DNA of 64,000 bases from Castanea sativa. Taxonomy: Eukaryota; Streptophyta; Magnoliopsida; Fagales; Fagaceae. Shown here piece after piece: positions 11,645 to 25,108 of the stretch (the stretch's first letter is position 1; every line of letters starts with the position of its first letter). The stretch lies in NCBI RefSeq assembly GCF_040712315.1, contig NC_134015.1, positions 16,005,095-16,069,094 of the forward strand. The letters are read 5' to 3'. The position numbers were made by a program, and so were the translations under genes. Below the pieces are notes generated by a model. That model saw only the letters and a program-made list of their open reading frames with translations, was not told where the DNA came from and searched no databases.

Positions 11645-14600
11645 TCACGTTGACCCAGAGCTTGCTGTAACCCCACCACCATCCCTTAACCCTTGAAGGA
11701 ACGAATGCAGTGTTCTTTGCACACTATCTGCAACTATTCTCAATCTACCTTGACTAACATCTGCTGTTGAAGATCCATTAACCTCCACAGCTCGAGCCAC
11801 CCTCAGTCTACATTTCTCCCAGTCATCAACACGGAACCAGCAAGCTCGGCCTCCATGGCTTCCTTCCATACCAAGAAAAGACACATTCTGGTTTTCTCCA
11901 AATGAATATCTTAACCTAACAGAAACACAGTAGGGCAACCAGGCAGCACCACCAGCGGCATTTATGTGAGGTATGTGTGCAGGATCCAGAACAACAGTGA
12001 GAGCAAAATCAACAGAATTATGGGGCCGATCATAATGGATATTGCTTTTCGCTACAGATGAGTTCTCAGAGTTTTCTTCCGTACTCAACCCTGTGTGATT
12101 TTCAAGACATAATTCAATACGTGGTTTCTGCGCAGGGGCTAAGTCTCCACCTTGTACCTGGGCTAATCCTTTTTTCCATGCTATTAATTTCAAGAATTCT
12201 CTTAGAATTGATATGGGTAAGGTGAGAAGAGTAATGAATGAGGCAACACGTGAAGCATCATATGGCTCCGATGCAACACGACGGCTGAAGTAGTCACATA
12301 TCTCACTAATTTCAGATTGAGTAAGTTCCTCCTGTGCAGCAGCAGAGTTTGGCTGCTGTTGTTGTTGCTGCTGTTGATGATGGTGGAAGCGCTTCACACT
12401 GAGGACTTGAAGAAGAAGTTGAACTCTATGGACACTTACAGCAAATACATAGCCCCTGCAAAAAGGCATGCAATCAGATTTAGGAATCATATGACTTGAG
12501 AATGTAAGATGAGCAAGGAATTAGCAATTATATTTCTACATTATCCAAGCAGCATTAGAGGGCTTCCATTCCCTTATACAATGCAACAACTTATGAGAAC
12601 ACAAGCTTTCAAGAATTTTCTTTTTTCTAATTCATGGCTTTAACACCTCAAATTGCCAACAACAGAAGTGAAGTGTGGACAAGGTCCAAGCAATCAATTC
12701 AAAAACAACCAAAAAGGGTGGGGATCAAGATACAATTATGAATTTGAGGGTAACAACTAACAACTACATACAAGAAGTTGTATAATACAAACAAACAAAA
12801 ACAGAGTAGATCAGGTATCTCAATACCGATGGAGAAGGTGTCTTGTAAAAAAGTTTTACATCCATATATCAGAAAATTGACACACACAACATGGTGAAAT
12901 TTGTGAGGAGAAAACTGGAATTGATAAATAAATCCACTAAAAGAATGTTTAAACATTTTTCAAGTTGAGTAGTGTCAAGTTTCAACAGATCTACACATGA
13001 TATGGCCTAGAGAACAATGATCTATGTCCTAAATGTTCCAGGGCCAACCATGTGCAGATCAACAAACAAACTATCCACATCTCAACACTATAGAATCATC
13101 ATGCCAAGAGATTTGACATTAAGCCATAAATGGGGAGGCTACATCCTAAACTCCTAATGGTATAAGAAGCCACATCCTTACATTACAGCCATAAATCTTT
13201 TAATCTTCCCATTTTTTATAAACCCATTGATGTTCCATCTTAAAAAGCCCAATTTAAGAATTCCACTAGTTAGTAATCACACGCACATCTGTGCTTTCAT
13301 TTTGATGTCATCAATGATAATATGAAGAAATTGAAACTAAGGCCCCGTTTGGTGCACCCACTTAAACACATGTTTTCAGTTTTTAAACAACATTACACGT
13401 GTTTCCACACACTTTTCCACCTATACATAATTCCACACATGTTTTCAAACAACAAAACACATGTTTTTAAGTGCATGTACCAAACACCCCCTAATTCGCA
13501 GAGCACACCATGTAAGATCATGGGCACCATTCTCTAAATAACATAAGGAGAAACAAAACGTAGAAAAAGGAAGGTTTTTAAGATGTGAACAGAAACAGCC
13601 AAAACAAACAGGAAACTATCTTACCCTACAAAGAAGCGCAAGGCAGGCTGCTCCTGGTCCAAATTTAGAAGTGCACCTTCATTGTCTTTCAAAATTGATC
13701 CTAGGATCTCTTTCAAAAGATTTGGTAGCTGGGCAAAGAGCCATAGCACTCCAAGGTACTTGAGTATACCTCTTAGAACCTTCTTTAGTGCAACCAGAGG
13801 AACCCAACCACCTCCATACCCTCCATCATCCCCGAGACCAATAATGGCAGTATTCAGTTCACCTCGCAGATGTGCAGGGACACTTGTGCCTGGGGATCTA
13901 CGTAAAGCCACTCCAGAGCCCATAACAGCTAAATTTGAAGGTCCTAGAGCATTTCCCACACGGTTTATACCAGCTACTTGGTTTGCTGCCCTAGACATTG
14001 CAGCAGAACTAGGGAGGTTAACTCGGTTTCCATTGGCAGCAGACAATTGAGCAACTGTACTTGGGTTTTGACCATTTGAATTTGCTAGCCCAGCCATCTG
14101 TTGCGTACTGGCGAAATTAGGATCTAAACAATTGAGCTCTTGGGCAACATGCTCCATAATAAAAGGGCGAAACTGTGGACATGGCAATGACCCTCCAGCC
14201 GCAGAGCCCCCTTCGCCGGTGTTGCCGGTTGCAACCACACCTGATCTCCAGCAAAGCAGCGCATGTCAACCGCAAAGTGCTTACGATATATGATTCGTAT
14301 CCAGTAAGGACCACGTAGCACAACTGAGACATCAATAGGCAACAAAGAGCTTGGAACAATGCCTGGGCCACCACGCCCAGCAGCATTTAACATTGGGGCT
14401 CCATGAAGGCTGTGATTGGGAGGACCTGTAGCTGAAGATGGAGTTGGGTTCCCTGGAGGAACAGAGGTAGCCTGACTAACATTTGTTGTCGAACTGCCAG
14501 GCAAGAGACCTGGAGATGTTATGTACCCTGGCTGTTTTGGGAAAGCTACCCCAGGGACCCCTGGAACAGGACCAGCTCGTGCTGGTCGAGTTGCACCTGA

Positions 14601-17600
14601 AAGAGCATGCAAGGGCCCTGTAGTGAGGCGAATGCAGTCCAAAAGTGATGCAACTTCAGCTCCATTTATGAAATCTTCCAGAAACTGTACAGAACAGAAA
14701 AGGCTTCATATACACACCAAAAAAAAAAAAAGGCTTCATATATAAATTCACATGAAAATTTTGCATTTTTTTTTTGTGGGGTGGGGTAAGAGATACATAT
14801 CTTATTGTCAATAATAAACACAAATATAAAAGTACTATGAATTTAAGGAAAAAGATAATCTTGCACAAAACATCTTGACATTTCACAGGATTTACTGTTC
14901 TAAATAACAACGCTGGCACATAACATAAATCCATTTCTGAAATTCCATGAAAACATGGTTGCACTGTCCTTGATAATGAAATTTTCTGGAAAGGGTGCAA
15001 GCTGAAAAAAGTTCTGATGTATAAACATAAGGAGGAGTGAAGAAAGCAAAAGGGCAAAAAAAGACTTAAACATGCTACAGTAGAGAAAAGACTAGGCCAG
15101 ATACAGGCATAAAAGCCAGCACAATGCAGAGTGCATATGAAGCACAAATTCAACTCTAGATTGATCCCAAAAGGATAAGGAAATTATTCACACCACTTTC
15201 TGATCCCCAGCCCCCCCATGCACGGGCGGGCACCTGCCCCCTCTGACCCCCCCCCCCCCCCAAAAAAAGAAAAGGAAAATAAAAGAATTTAAAGAAAAAA
15301 GAAAAAGTGATACACAGTTAAATAAAATTGAACAAACCTTTGTATGCGGCCAAAGTTGGTCAGGAGAAACATGCATTGTGCAACCCTCTTTACCTGATTC
15401 CCACTCAACAACAAAGCGAGCAAGAACACCTGAACCAAAACTAAACCACAAGCTCATTAGTCCCACTGCCTCGATTCTAAATGCCCTTCTCATCTGCTCT
15501 GACAACTTATCAGCTGTCTCAAGAGCACATTTGGCTCCAACTGGTGTTTTAACATCAGAGTTTGCACTGCACTCTTCTGGTTTCTCATCTGCTCTTACTC
15601 CAAGGAGTTTCCGCATGCCAAGGGCAAACATTCTTGCATTAGAGAGCCTTCGGATATCAGCCACCAACTTCTTTATACTGTCAGCCTCAACCGATTGATA
15701 ACTCAGAACAACACCATCTGGATCATATCGAATATGTGAATCGATATCAGATGTATTGGCTATGCGAACGCCAGAACCCCATGGTGTACTACTGCTTCCT
15801 TTCTGAAGCTCCCATAAATCCCTGAAGTGCTGATCATTTATTTTGACGTCCCAATGCATGCTTCCGGGTCTGCCAAGCCGCAAGCAAATGTGTTGCCATG
15901 AGTCACCTCTAGCAAATGGAAGCCGGAACCAGATGTTGGAGGATGCATTTCTTAACCCCACCTCTTCAACATAAGGGATCTCTAGTGCCTCCATCTGGCT
16001 AGTCAGTCTGGCATGCTTGATACAGAGTGAACAGTGTCTGACCACTTGAAGCAGAGCTGAAACATAAATGCTGGAAGGCACATTGCCTTTATTTGCTTCA
16101 GCTATAAGATTCCCATAGCTATATCCTTCACTTTTAGCAACCATCTCTGTTGATAAAAGTGCCTGAGATGAAGGCTGTTGAGAATGAGTGGGCTCCGAGA
16201 TTTTCCTTCTCTTATAAAATCCTGTATTTTCTTCGAGACCTTGAAGCGATGGAATTGAACTCAAAATATCTGAAACCATACGCTTTCGAGGATTTTTATC
16301 ATGCTTGGAAACATCTTGACTAGGACTTTGACAAATTGCAGGTTCTGGCGTATGGGCTGAAACAAGGCCAATCTCTAGTCAAACATTGATATCTAAACAG
16401 TAGAACTGAACCGGGAGAGAGAGAGAGAGAGACAGACAGAGAGAGAGAAAAAAAAAAGGTATATATCCCAACTTAATGTAGATAAACACGGAGAAGGAAT
16501 CTTACATACGGGAGTTGTAGTACATGAACTCGATCCAGCAACTCTGAAAGATCCAGTTAGAGGCCTGGTAGGTGAACTTCTAAGTCCATTAGGTTTTGCA
16601 CCTGGCACAGGCATTCGAGGGCCAGCGGTTCGGGAAGGAGATAATAGTCGAACTGAGCGACTCCCATACACTGAATCCTTTGAAGTATCATTTAGCAATC
16701 TGAGCTGATCTTCATCCGTTGTGGCCTCAACCGAATGTGGAGATCTAAGTGAAGCCAAATCCTGCTCAGACTTTGAGGCTGATAGCTTTTTTAAAGTTGC
16801 ACTCCTTCCTGCGACAGAAGATAGTGAACCAACTGAATTGGACTGCACAGGGCCCTTCAAATTGCCCGATGAATACAAAGATCCATTATAATGAGTTGCC
16901 ATACTCGAAACTTTTGCAACATTATTAATCTGTGATATCTGCATACCTCCCTCCCACTTAGGAGAAGGGGTTCCAGCTTTTATACTATGAAGATTCATTG
17001 GAGCAGAGCCAAAATGAGAAGCAGGAGATGTGTTGTACGATGAAGAGAGATTCTGAACAGAGAATGGAGGCACAGATGACCCTTTCTCAAGTTCAAACAC
17101 CTCATCAACAACAGATGAAAAACTAGAAGGAGGACACTCTGCAAGCTGCATAGAACTCTCAAGACCAATATCAGAAAGAAGACCAAGTTCAGAAGTCTGA
17201 TTAGGACCTCCTGCACTAGGCAGAAAGGAATGTCGTTTTCCCAAGTCAAGGAGGCTCAAATTCATTTCATCTTCAAGCATCTGCATCTGGCCAACATCAA
17301 TATTCTTTATACGCATCACATTATTTAGGTCATTAAAAGAATGGGCTTTTCCAGATGGATCTTGCTGAGTCTCTAACAACTTAAACAGGGGTTTAAAATC
17401 CTTATCAAGTAACATCAACAGAAAATATGAGCTCCCACAGTCTGGAAACCCCATTAGCAACATAGATGAACCATTCCCAATGTTCTTGGGTACTTTAACT
17501 GCAGCAAAACCTTGCTCATATACCTGCAAGAACCAAATTATACAACCTTAAAGGATATAAATTGAACCCGTAAGTTTTTTTTTAAATAAAAAAAATTAAA

Positions 17601-20600
17601 AAGTAATAATCTTTATTGAATAGGAAAGACTGTGTACGCATATATGAAGCTGGTGGTATGTATAATTACTGATTCCTTTTCTTCTTCAACAGAAAGCAAA
17701 AAAGAACAAACATTTACCTCAAGGCCTAAAAACCTGCCAATAGATGCAAATAAATGCAGAGTACTTTTGCTTCTCAAGCTTATGAAAACCTCAGCTGCAG
17801 TCATGCTTCCTTGGTTCAAAGCTTCTTCACATTCTGTCAATACTGAAGGTTCAAGAATATTCCGGGATGACTGAAGGAGAAAGCGACCATTCCTACAAGA
17901 CACGAACACTTAGATATTCTACAGAAAATGATGAAATTGTATCCTGAAGCACCACAAAGTACAATTCAGAAGGGACAATTGTGTTTGCTTTTGTTTCTTC
18001 ACTTTTTTCCTATGAAACGGATGACTATTTTAAAAGGAATAGGAAAAGGAAAAAGAATCCATGAAAATTTTTCAATATCTTTTCTTTTGTAATGCCTAGC
18101 CAAATCAATTTTAACTGTGAGGACAGTTTTCCTTCATTTTCTCAACCAAAATAATAAAGCTTTTATCATGTTGCAGACCAAGTTAGCCCCAAATTAAACT
18201 GATGTCAATATAAGAAAACATAGAAGGTCACTATAGTTGTATGGGTAGAGGATACCTTATATTAATTCCAAGGGTAAAGAAAGATGAGCCATAGGCACGA
18301 ACACGTAATACTTCCTGCCCCTCATAATCCCTAGTGCCAGACTTATTGTCCTTCTGCAGACAGAAATTCAAATAAAACAAAATCAATTTCAGGAGATTCA
18401 TCCCTTTAAAAACAAAAAACAAAAGGAAAGCTCATGAGCTCTAGAGAGAAAATGCATGAAAAAGAAGAAATAGACTCCTGACAACAGTATAGGAACAAAG
18501 ACAAATAAATGAAAGATCCATGATGGAATTTTCCTGGTACAAAACCATCTTCTGCAAACACATAAGAGATACCATGCAAATGTTTCATTTACAAACAAGA
18601 AAACAATCTCAACAGATTTGAAACAATACAAGGCACATGGCATTCAGCCAAATGAGAAACTTCAAAACATGAGCAATGATTCCATAATAAAAGTCAACTG
18701 ACCTTTCTATAGTCAATATCAGGTTCTTCCAAGTGTGACTGAAGGACAACATCACCTACCACTCGGCAAATCTGCAGATTTTTCCCCAGCTCTTTCTGAA
18801 TTTCAAGCAAACGAGTATACCTATTACAACATATAGCTCTTAGTAGCAACTTCTCAACATCAATGCAACTTTGGTCAAGAGAAAATTCTGCCTCCTTCCC
18901 AGTTAATGGATCTATAACAAATGTGCTATGAAGACACTTTATGTGCAGATCTGGTCCTGGCTCAATTTTAATAAATGGACATGATCCTGAGTCAGATGTC
19001 CCAGAGTTCTTATCAAAATCTAACCAGTATAAAACTTTTAATCCAGGTGTTCGGAGACCAGATGAATCAGCTTCTCCGTCTGGATTCAATTGTGTGGAAC
19101 CAGCACTCCCTCCATGACCTGTACTACCATCAGATATGAGCTCAAATCGAATTGCATCTTTCCACCTTCCTTGTCGAAGAGCTTGTACTTGCCTTATGAC
19201 AGTATCCATGACAAGTGCCACACAAAGCTCATGGAGAACTGTATATAATGTTATAAATGGGTTTTCTGCTGCAGCCATTCTACGCTCTAGATCATCTCCA
19301 AGAGCATGCCGTCGCAATTCCTCCAGCTTCACAAGTCCACTTCTCTCACCAACCAGCAGTTCCAAATGTAATATCCTCCACATTGATAGATGTCCTCGGT
19401 AACCAAGCGTAACTAAAACCTTAAATTCCCCATCTACACGAAGCAGTGCAGTGCCATCAGAAACTTTTACCTCAGAAATTTCTTTTGGCAGTGAAACTTC
19501 AAGTAATTTAGACCGCACAAGCGTGTCCAACTTCTTCAAAGCTGGCTTTTGCTGATCCTCAGTTAATGTGCTCTGAATACCCACGTTCTCTATACATTTT
19601 GGTAAACGCTCATAAGTCCCTGTAAGGAGGACTTCTATAGCAGAAGGCACATCATAGACAGGAGCACGAGCTTGCTGTAGCCCCTCATGCATGAAAAACA
19701 ATGAATCTGCAGCTTGGGTGAAACATGTATCATGACTTGATAGTGTGGATCCAAGTTGCTGACAGTACTGTATCAAAGGAACCTGCAGAGTAGGCCAGAC
19801 ACACGAAAAAGAAAATGCATTTAAAAACTTGTATAACCTCTCTTTTAAATATCTGTAATTCTATAGAAATAAAGAATGTGAACAAATGAAGTTTTTTCAA
19901 CCAAAACAACTAAAAAAGTAGAATTCAAAACTTCATATATTTGTTCATTTTCCTCCATTCTTAACAACCAACCGGAGAAGAAAATTCTATCCACTTAAAA
20001 CATCAATGAAACATCATTGGTTAATCACTTTCCAAAATAAATACTAAACCCATCGCTAATTTGAGAAGTGCAAGTGAACTGAGTTCAAAAAACAAATGTT
20101 ATCCATTTTCTCAACAATTAAAAAGTTGATGGCTTAAAGCAAGTATAACGAATTTAAGCTGAAAATGTACATTTGAGTAGTTAAAGTCAACTGATAAAAC
20201 TGAACTGAATTTGCTATTATTTTTTAACCTAGCTGGCTACTTGAGACAAACTCAGAAATAGTCTTGGTTGAAAACCCCAACATGCAACCTAAATTCACAT
20301 TTTCCAAAAAAAAAGAAATAGTTAATTAAAATATTGAAAATTGACATATTTAAAACATGCATTTAACAAAAGAACCTAAATTCACATATTCTTAACCTAA
20401 TTAGAGGCTAAAAGACAGAAAAAATTACATTTTCCAAACAAAATTCATTTAAATTATCAAAGTCCACATAATTTAACCTGATTGGCCTTTAAGTCAAATC
20501 CTACTAAACCTTCCAAGCATAAAACCCAAAACCCAATTAAACTTACATTATCCAAATAAAAGTCACATATTTTGCAAGCATAAACTCAATCAAATTGACC

Positions 20601-22243
20601 TAATTGAGCCAATGGATCCAATGCATCAATAGAGAAACCTAAACTCCCATTTCTATCAGTTCCTTCATATTCTGCAGCAATGAAAGAAATGGCAAATCCA
20701 ATTGAACCACCCAATTTCACATTTTGTTTATAAAAAATAAAGTTAAAAAAAAAATTAGCCAAAATTAAGGAATCTCCAACCCTAATTGGTTAACATAAGA
20801 TTGAATATAACCTAAATTCATAAAATTGCACCCTATTGAGCTACTTTTTTTTTTTTTTGATAAGTCACCCTATTGAGCAACTTAATGAAACACCCTTCCC
20901 AAATCAACAATAAAAGCCCAAACTTCCATTTCTTTCTACTTCTCAGCAACCAAATATATAGAAAATCTGATTAAACCACAACCCAAATTAGCCTAAACAA
21001 ATAACTCTTCCAACACTGATTTTTCACTAACCAAAACCCACAACTTGGCTGAGTCCAAAACACAATTTTCTTTGCATTTACTCCACTTCTCAGCAACCAT
21101 TTCAAAATAAAATTAAACCATGCCAAGTCACAGTCTCTTAAAGATTGACCTAAATTTAAGCATATCCTCAATTATCCTAAAATTCATAAACCCTCGACCC
21201 TAATTTGCCACCAAAGCAAACATTCGCAACCCATCCAGGTCCAAAAGACAGTAGTTTTAGCAATTCTCTTTTCTTTTGAATTCTTCTTCTGGAAGATAAG
21301 CAACGCTTGTTCCAATCAAAACCACCCAAAAGTCACATTCTCTTACAGAATCAATGCAATTCAACCAGACTCAAACTATCCCAAAGTTCAAAAAGCCCTC
21401 AAACCCAATTGGCCATGAAATCAAACATTCACAACCCTTTCAGCAACAAAACACCAAATTTCACATTCTCTCTGCTCCTCCTCCACTTCCTCATCAACCA
21501 AATAAATAAATAAAAAAAAAAAAAAAAAGCCCAAATCCAATTAAACCACCCAAAATAAAATCACCTTTTTTAAAAAAGAACCAATCCAAACCCAATATAA
21601 AAAAATAAAGAAAAACACCAAATTTCACATTCCTCCCCCAAACCCAAATCCAACTAATTCAACCCCAACACAAATAAACAAGAAATTCATAAAAATTTGT
21701 CACTAAAACCAATACACCCACACAAAAAAAAAAAATCCAAAATTTCAAAATCTCTTTGTTTCTAATTCCACCAACCAATGAAAAAAAAAAAAAAAAAAAA
21801 AAAAATCAGATTCAGTTAAAACAACTAATTCAACCCCAAAACCAATCACCCAAAAACACCAACAACCAAAAAAAAAAAAACCCAAATTTCCTCAATAGAA
21901 GGAACTAAATCCAAAAAAAATTGGACATTCTCTAACAAAAGGAACAAACTTTCAGAACCTGTTGGCACCATTTGGCGAGGACGTTGAGGCGGAGCATGCG
22001 CTGCTGGGTTTTGACGATGTACTTGAGCAAATTGATCTTCCTCTCCGTATCCAGCTGCTGCGAAGCTTCGCTGGAAGACGACGACGACGACGTCGACGTC
22101 GATGTCGAAGACGACAACAACAGCGACTGAGACTTCTCCTTCTCCTTCTCCACCAGCTCCTTTAGGGCTATGAAGGAGTCCTCCGCCGCTCGGCTCACCA
22201 GCGCCGAGAACTCCACCGTTTGTTGCCCTAGCTCCGTCCCCAT
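11645..22243 (-). CDS. MED14: Mediator complex subunit 14, eight exons, one frameshift in exon 7
   Basis: MED14 (STRUWWELPETER in Arabidopsis) is the backbone subunit joining Mediator head, middle and tail and passing signals from transcription factors to RNA polymerase II. Exons read from phase and GT-AG borders: 22243-21959, 19782-18703, 18353-18256, 17892-17718, 17523-16506, 16356-15338, 14684-13625 and 12455-11645. Phases agree at every junction. The Med14 N-terminal domain covers roughly residues 1-200 (VEFSALVSRAAEDSF, LAKWCQQVPLIQYC). The C-terminus has the conserved GELNTAIIGLGDDGGYGGGW and HIPHINAAGGAAWLPYC. A Ser/Thr run (about 42-58) and a His/Gln run at the start of exon 8 are low-complexity. 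The exons sum to 5546 nt; 5547 would give 1848 residues, near the size expected for plants. The missing base lies in the C5 run at 14207-14211. As written, the frame ends at 14124 after about 1411 residues, losing the last ~440. Assembly error or real allele cannot be decided here. Confidence 0.93.
13341..13491. mobile_element. Tourist-like (PIF/Harbinger) MITE in MED14 intron 7
   Basis: Ends GGCCCCGTTTGGT and ACCAAACACCCCC are imperfect inverted repeats 151 bp apart, flanked on both sides by TAA (13338-13340 and 13492-13494). A 3-bp TAA duplication fits PIF/Harbinger insertion. The interior repeats the word ACATGTTTT and has no ORF. The short reading frame on the plus strand here is an artefact. 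Confidence 0.65.
14207..14211 (-). other. MED14: One-base deletion (frameshift) in MED14 exon 7
   Basis: Upstream of the C5 run the minus strand reads GDQVWLQPATPAKG. Downstream, the conserved GGSLPCPQFRPFIMEHV continues one frame over. A sixth C would join them. Total coding length modulo three gives the same answer independently. Confidence 0.85.
19783..21958 (-). other. MED14: MED14 intron 1 (2176 bp)
   Basis: Bounded by CAG/GTTCTG and CTGCAG/GTTCCT on the minus strand. Strongly A-rich on the plus strand (T-rich in the transcript), with several A runs of 12-25 bases near 21510-21890. No ORF or recognisable element inside. The reading frames at 20971-21171 and 21307-21513 are not supported. 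Confidence 0.8.
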
Positions 22244-22640
22244 TGCTACTGCTTTAACCTTTTCAATACGGTGTCGCTTTTGTTGGGGGAGGGTTTCAGA
22301 GATTCGAAGTCTCTGAGATCTATGGTATCCACCACCTCATGGACCCCAAATTAGGGTTTTTAGAGAGAGAGAGAGAGAATTAGTGTTGAGATGTAATAAG
22401 AAATAGTATATTATAGCTGTAATATTAAGCTCTGTATTTCCAGTTGTCTCTCTCTCTCCTATTTTTTTCGTGTCTGTGTGCGTTTGTGTGGATTCTGATT
22501 TGGGAGGGAGAGAGAGAGAGAGGGAGAGAGAAATGGGGGGAAGAAAAAGAAAAGAAGGGGAGTGAGAAGAGAAGAGAAAAATGCGATAAACTCTCGTCCT
22601 CCTCTTGTCCACCTAGGCTTTATTGCAAAATGAAAAAAAG
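22244..22640 (-). promoter_or_regulatory. MED14: MED14 5' UTR and core promoter with GA/CT tracts
   Basis: Upstream of the ATG at 22243 the minus strand has CT-rich tracts (22361-22378 and about 22505-22530, written GA on the plus strand) with an opposite-phase CT tract at 22446-22459. Pyrimidine patches of this kind are typical of broadly expressed plant promoters. No clear TATA box was seen. Short reading frames across the tracts are low-complexity. Confidence 0.45.
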
Positions 22641-23578
22641 GAGGCCATGGGGGGATGTTGCCACATGGCCCCTTAATATTGGTCAATCTCTACTCTTTCA
22701 TTTTTTTTCACCTTTACTAGGAAAAATTGTAACATACAACTTATCTGTTTGAGAGCAAAAAAATACAGTAGTTTCATGTGAAAATAACAAATCAGCAATA
22801 ACTCTAGGTCTGCTTGGTATGTGATTGATTAAAAACTATAGTTTTTAGTGTTAAATATAGAAAACTGTTGTTTAAAAAAACACAACACATTTGGTAATAG
22901 TATTTTTTTAGAAGTGTTTGAATTACATTACTCATTTTAAGATGTTTAAATGCTGAATTTGAAAAACTTCTCTTATCAGTTTTCAAATTTCAAACAACGT
23001 TGCTCAATGGCACTTTTATATATATGTTGAAAAATATGGAGCTCACTTGATTAGATAACACATAAAGCTTCATTCTTTAAACATACATTTATGTTTTTTC
23101 ACACACTGAAACATATTATTTGAAACATATATGGTACCAAATACATTTTTTGCTTTATGAATACTATAAACATGTATTTTCATAAAACTTTTTAAACCAA
23201 AGTTTTTACGTCATTTTAAACAACAATACTAGAAATCTCCAATCAAACAAACCCTCTTTTATTTGAGATTAAATCTTAGATCTGTTAGTTGAGGGTGACA
23301 AGATATTTTACTAGTTAAGCTAACCATAAACTGTTACTTTGATTTTATTTATTTATTTATGGGACTTTGGTTTTATTTTGATTAAGAATGAATGGTATGT
23401 AATAAAATGGTTTACTTGATTCTCAAAAAAAAAAAAAAAAAAAATGATTTACGAGTAACTATTTCATATTTGTTTTTCTATAAATGAAAATTACAATAAT
23501 GGAGAAGAAAATTTGAACCTGGTTTCTTTGTAAAGGAAAGTCGTTATAAGTAGAATTAAAAACAATATCACTTAAGCT

Positions 23579-23611
<33 letters not shown>

Positions 23612-24511
23612 GATGTACCAATGCCCAAATAAGGCAAATATCACTTTCACTCCATAAGTATCCATTTAAGGATTAGGTGGTGAATGACATATACAATTAG
23701 TGTCCTCTTTAGTGTGAATTTATTCTTATATAGAGTAGTACACATGAAAAAAAAAATCCAAAAAAAATAGTGGGAGTTTGAGTAATTAATATTGTCAGTC
23801 TTATTTGAATAATAATTCCTATTGTACGCATCTTATAATCCGCATCTAAAAAGCATAAACTGTTTCACAAAATCATCCAAATGTTGTAATACAAAAAGTA
23901 TTAGATACAATTTGTTGACATCTGTTTTTTTTATATAGATACAACTATAATTTAATTTAGTTTATTTTTAATAAAATAAATCAATAAACAATAAGCTAAT
24001 TCAAGCACAACATTAAAGAGATTCATTTAGCTTTTGAATTTTATAAGCTGAAGTATTTCTATAAATGGCATTGATTAGTTTAGGTGAATAGTACCATCTA
24101 AAGTTTATATTATTGGCAAAAATGTGACTAATATTTGCCACTTTCAAAGAAAGTAAACAATTCTTATAACTACAATGTAAAAATATATAGTTTTCTCTCT
24201 CTAGAAAAATTCTAGAAAATCTCAGCAAATGGAACTTGCATCTTGTTCCATTTCTTTTTTTCTTTTGCTTAAGAGTTAAAGATAACTATAGCATTTTTAA
24301 GTGCTTTTTTGAAGCCATCTTAGCCGGGTTCAGACCTCCCCTCCCTAGTTGTAACTAATAAAAATGAAAAAAAAAAAAAAAAAAAAAAAAGCAAATGTCA
24401 AACAAAAAATTACCATTTAATGAGTTCCCGTTATAATAGTTGATCCATTTGTCAAAACACAAGAAGAAAACAATAATCAAATGTCAAATGTGGCTTTGGC
24501 TTTATTGCAAT
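22641..24511. other. Intergenic, AT-rich, possible decayed MITE and SINE tail
   Basis: No gene. About 22806-23257 may be a decayed MITE: it begins GGTCTGCTTGGTATG and ends with an imperfect inverted counterpart (CAATCAAACAAACCCTC). A GA microsatellite is at 23578-23600. Near 24325-24390, GGTTCAGACCT (box B-like) followed by about 50 bases and a long A run looks like the 3' part of a SINE; no left end is visible. Confidence 0.35.
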
Positions 24512-25100
24512 TAGAGGTGTGCACCAAACTACATAAACTGCAAAAACTGCACTAAAATTGCCTGCAAAATAGCATAACCACACTGCACCGTAAGTAACAG
24601 TGCATAATAAGAAAACTGCACAAACCACATCGCACTGCAACCTCTCTATATATTAATATATTTATTTAATTTTAATATTAAATATATTATTAATATTTTA
24701 ATAACCCTAGTTTTCAAAAAAATAATAATTTGATAACCCTAGCAAGTGTTGACTAGAAAAGTCAGCCCAAAATAAGGAAAAACTAGCTTAATAGTTTAAA
24801 ACTTGGCTCAAAATAAAAGGAAAAATTAGTTTTTGGCGGGTAGGAAAAACCCAAAATTTGAAAAATATACCGATTTCAAGCCGTTCAAATCGCATCTTAT
24901 ACACTGCATGATACATGTGACTGCAAAAATGAGGTGTGGTGCGGTTATGGATTTAACTAAACTCTAAACCGCACTACACCACATCGCACCGCATATGTAA
25001 CTGCAAAAATAAGGTGCAGTACAGTTATGGTTTTAGTTAAACCGCACCACAAAGTGCGGAGCTAAAAAGACCCAAAATTGCAACACACCGCACACCCCTA
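24512..25100. mobile_element. Non-autonomous hAT-like element with 8-bp TSD
   Basis: Terminal inverted repeats TAGAGGTGTGC (left) and the complement of TAGGGGTGTGC (right) match at 10 of 11 positions. The flanks ATTGCAAT (24504-24511) and ATTGCAGT (25101-25108) are an 8-bp target duplication with one change, as expected for hAT. The 589-bp interior is full of subterminal words such as ACCGCAC, CTGCAAAA and GGTTATGG in both orientations, typical of hAT transposase binding regions. No ORF, so it is mobilised in trans if at all. Confidence 0.75.
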
Positions 25101-25108
25101 ATTGCAGT

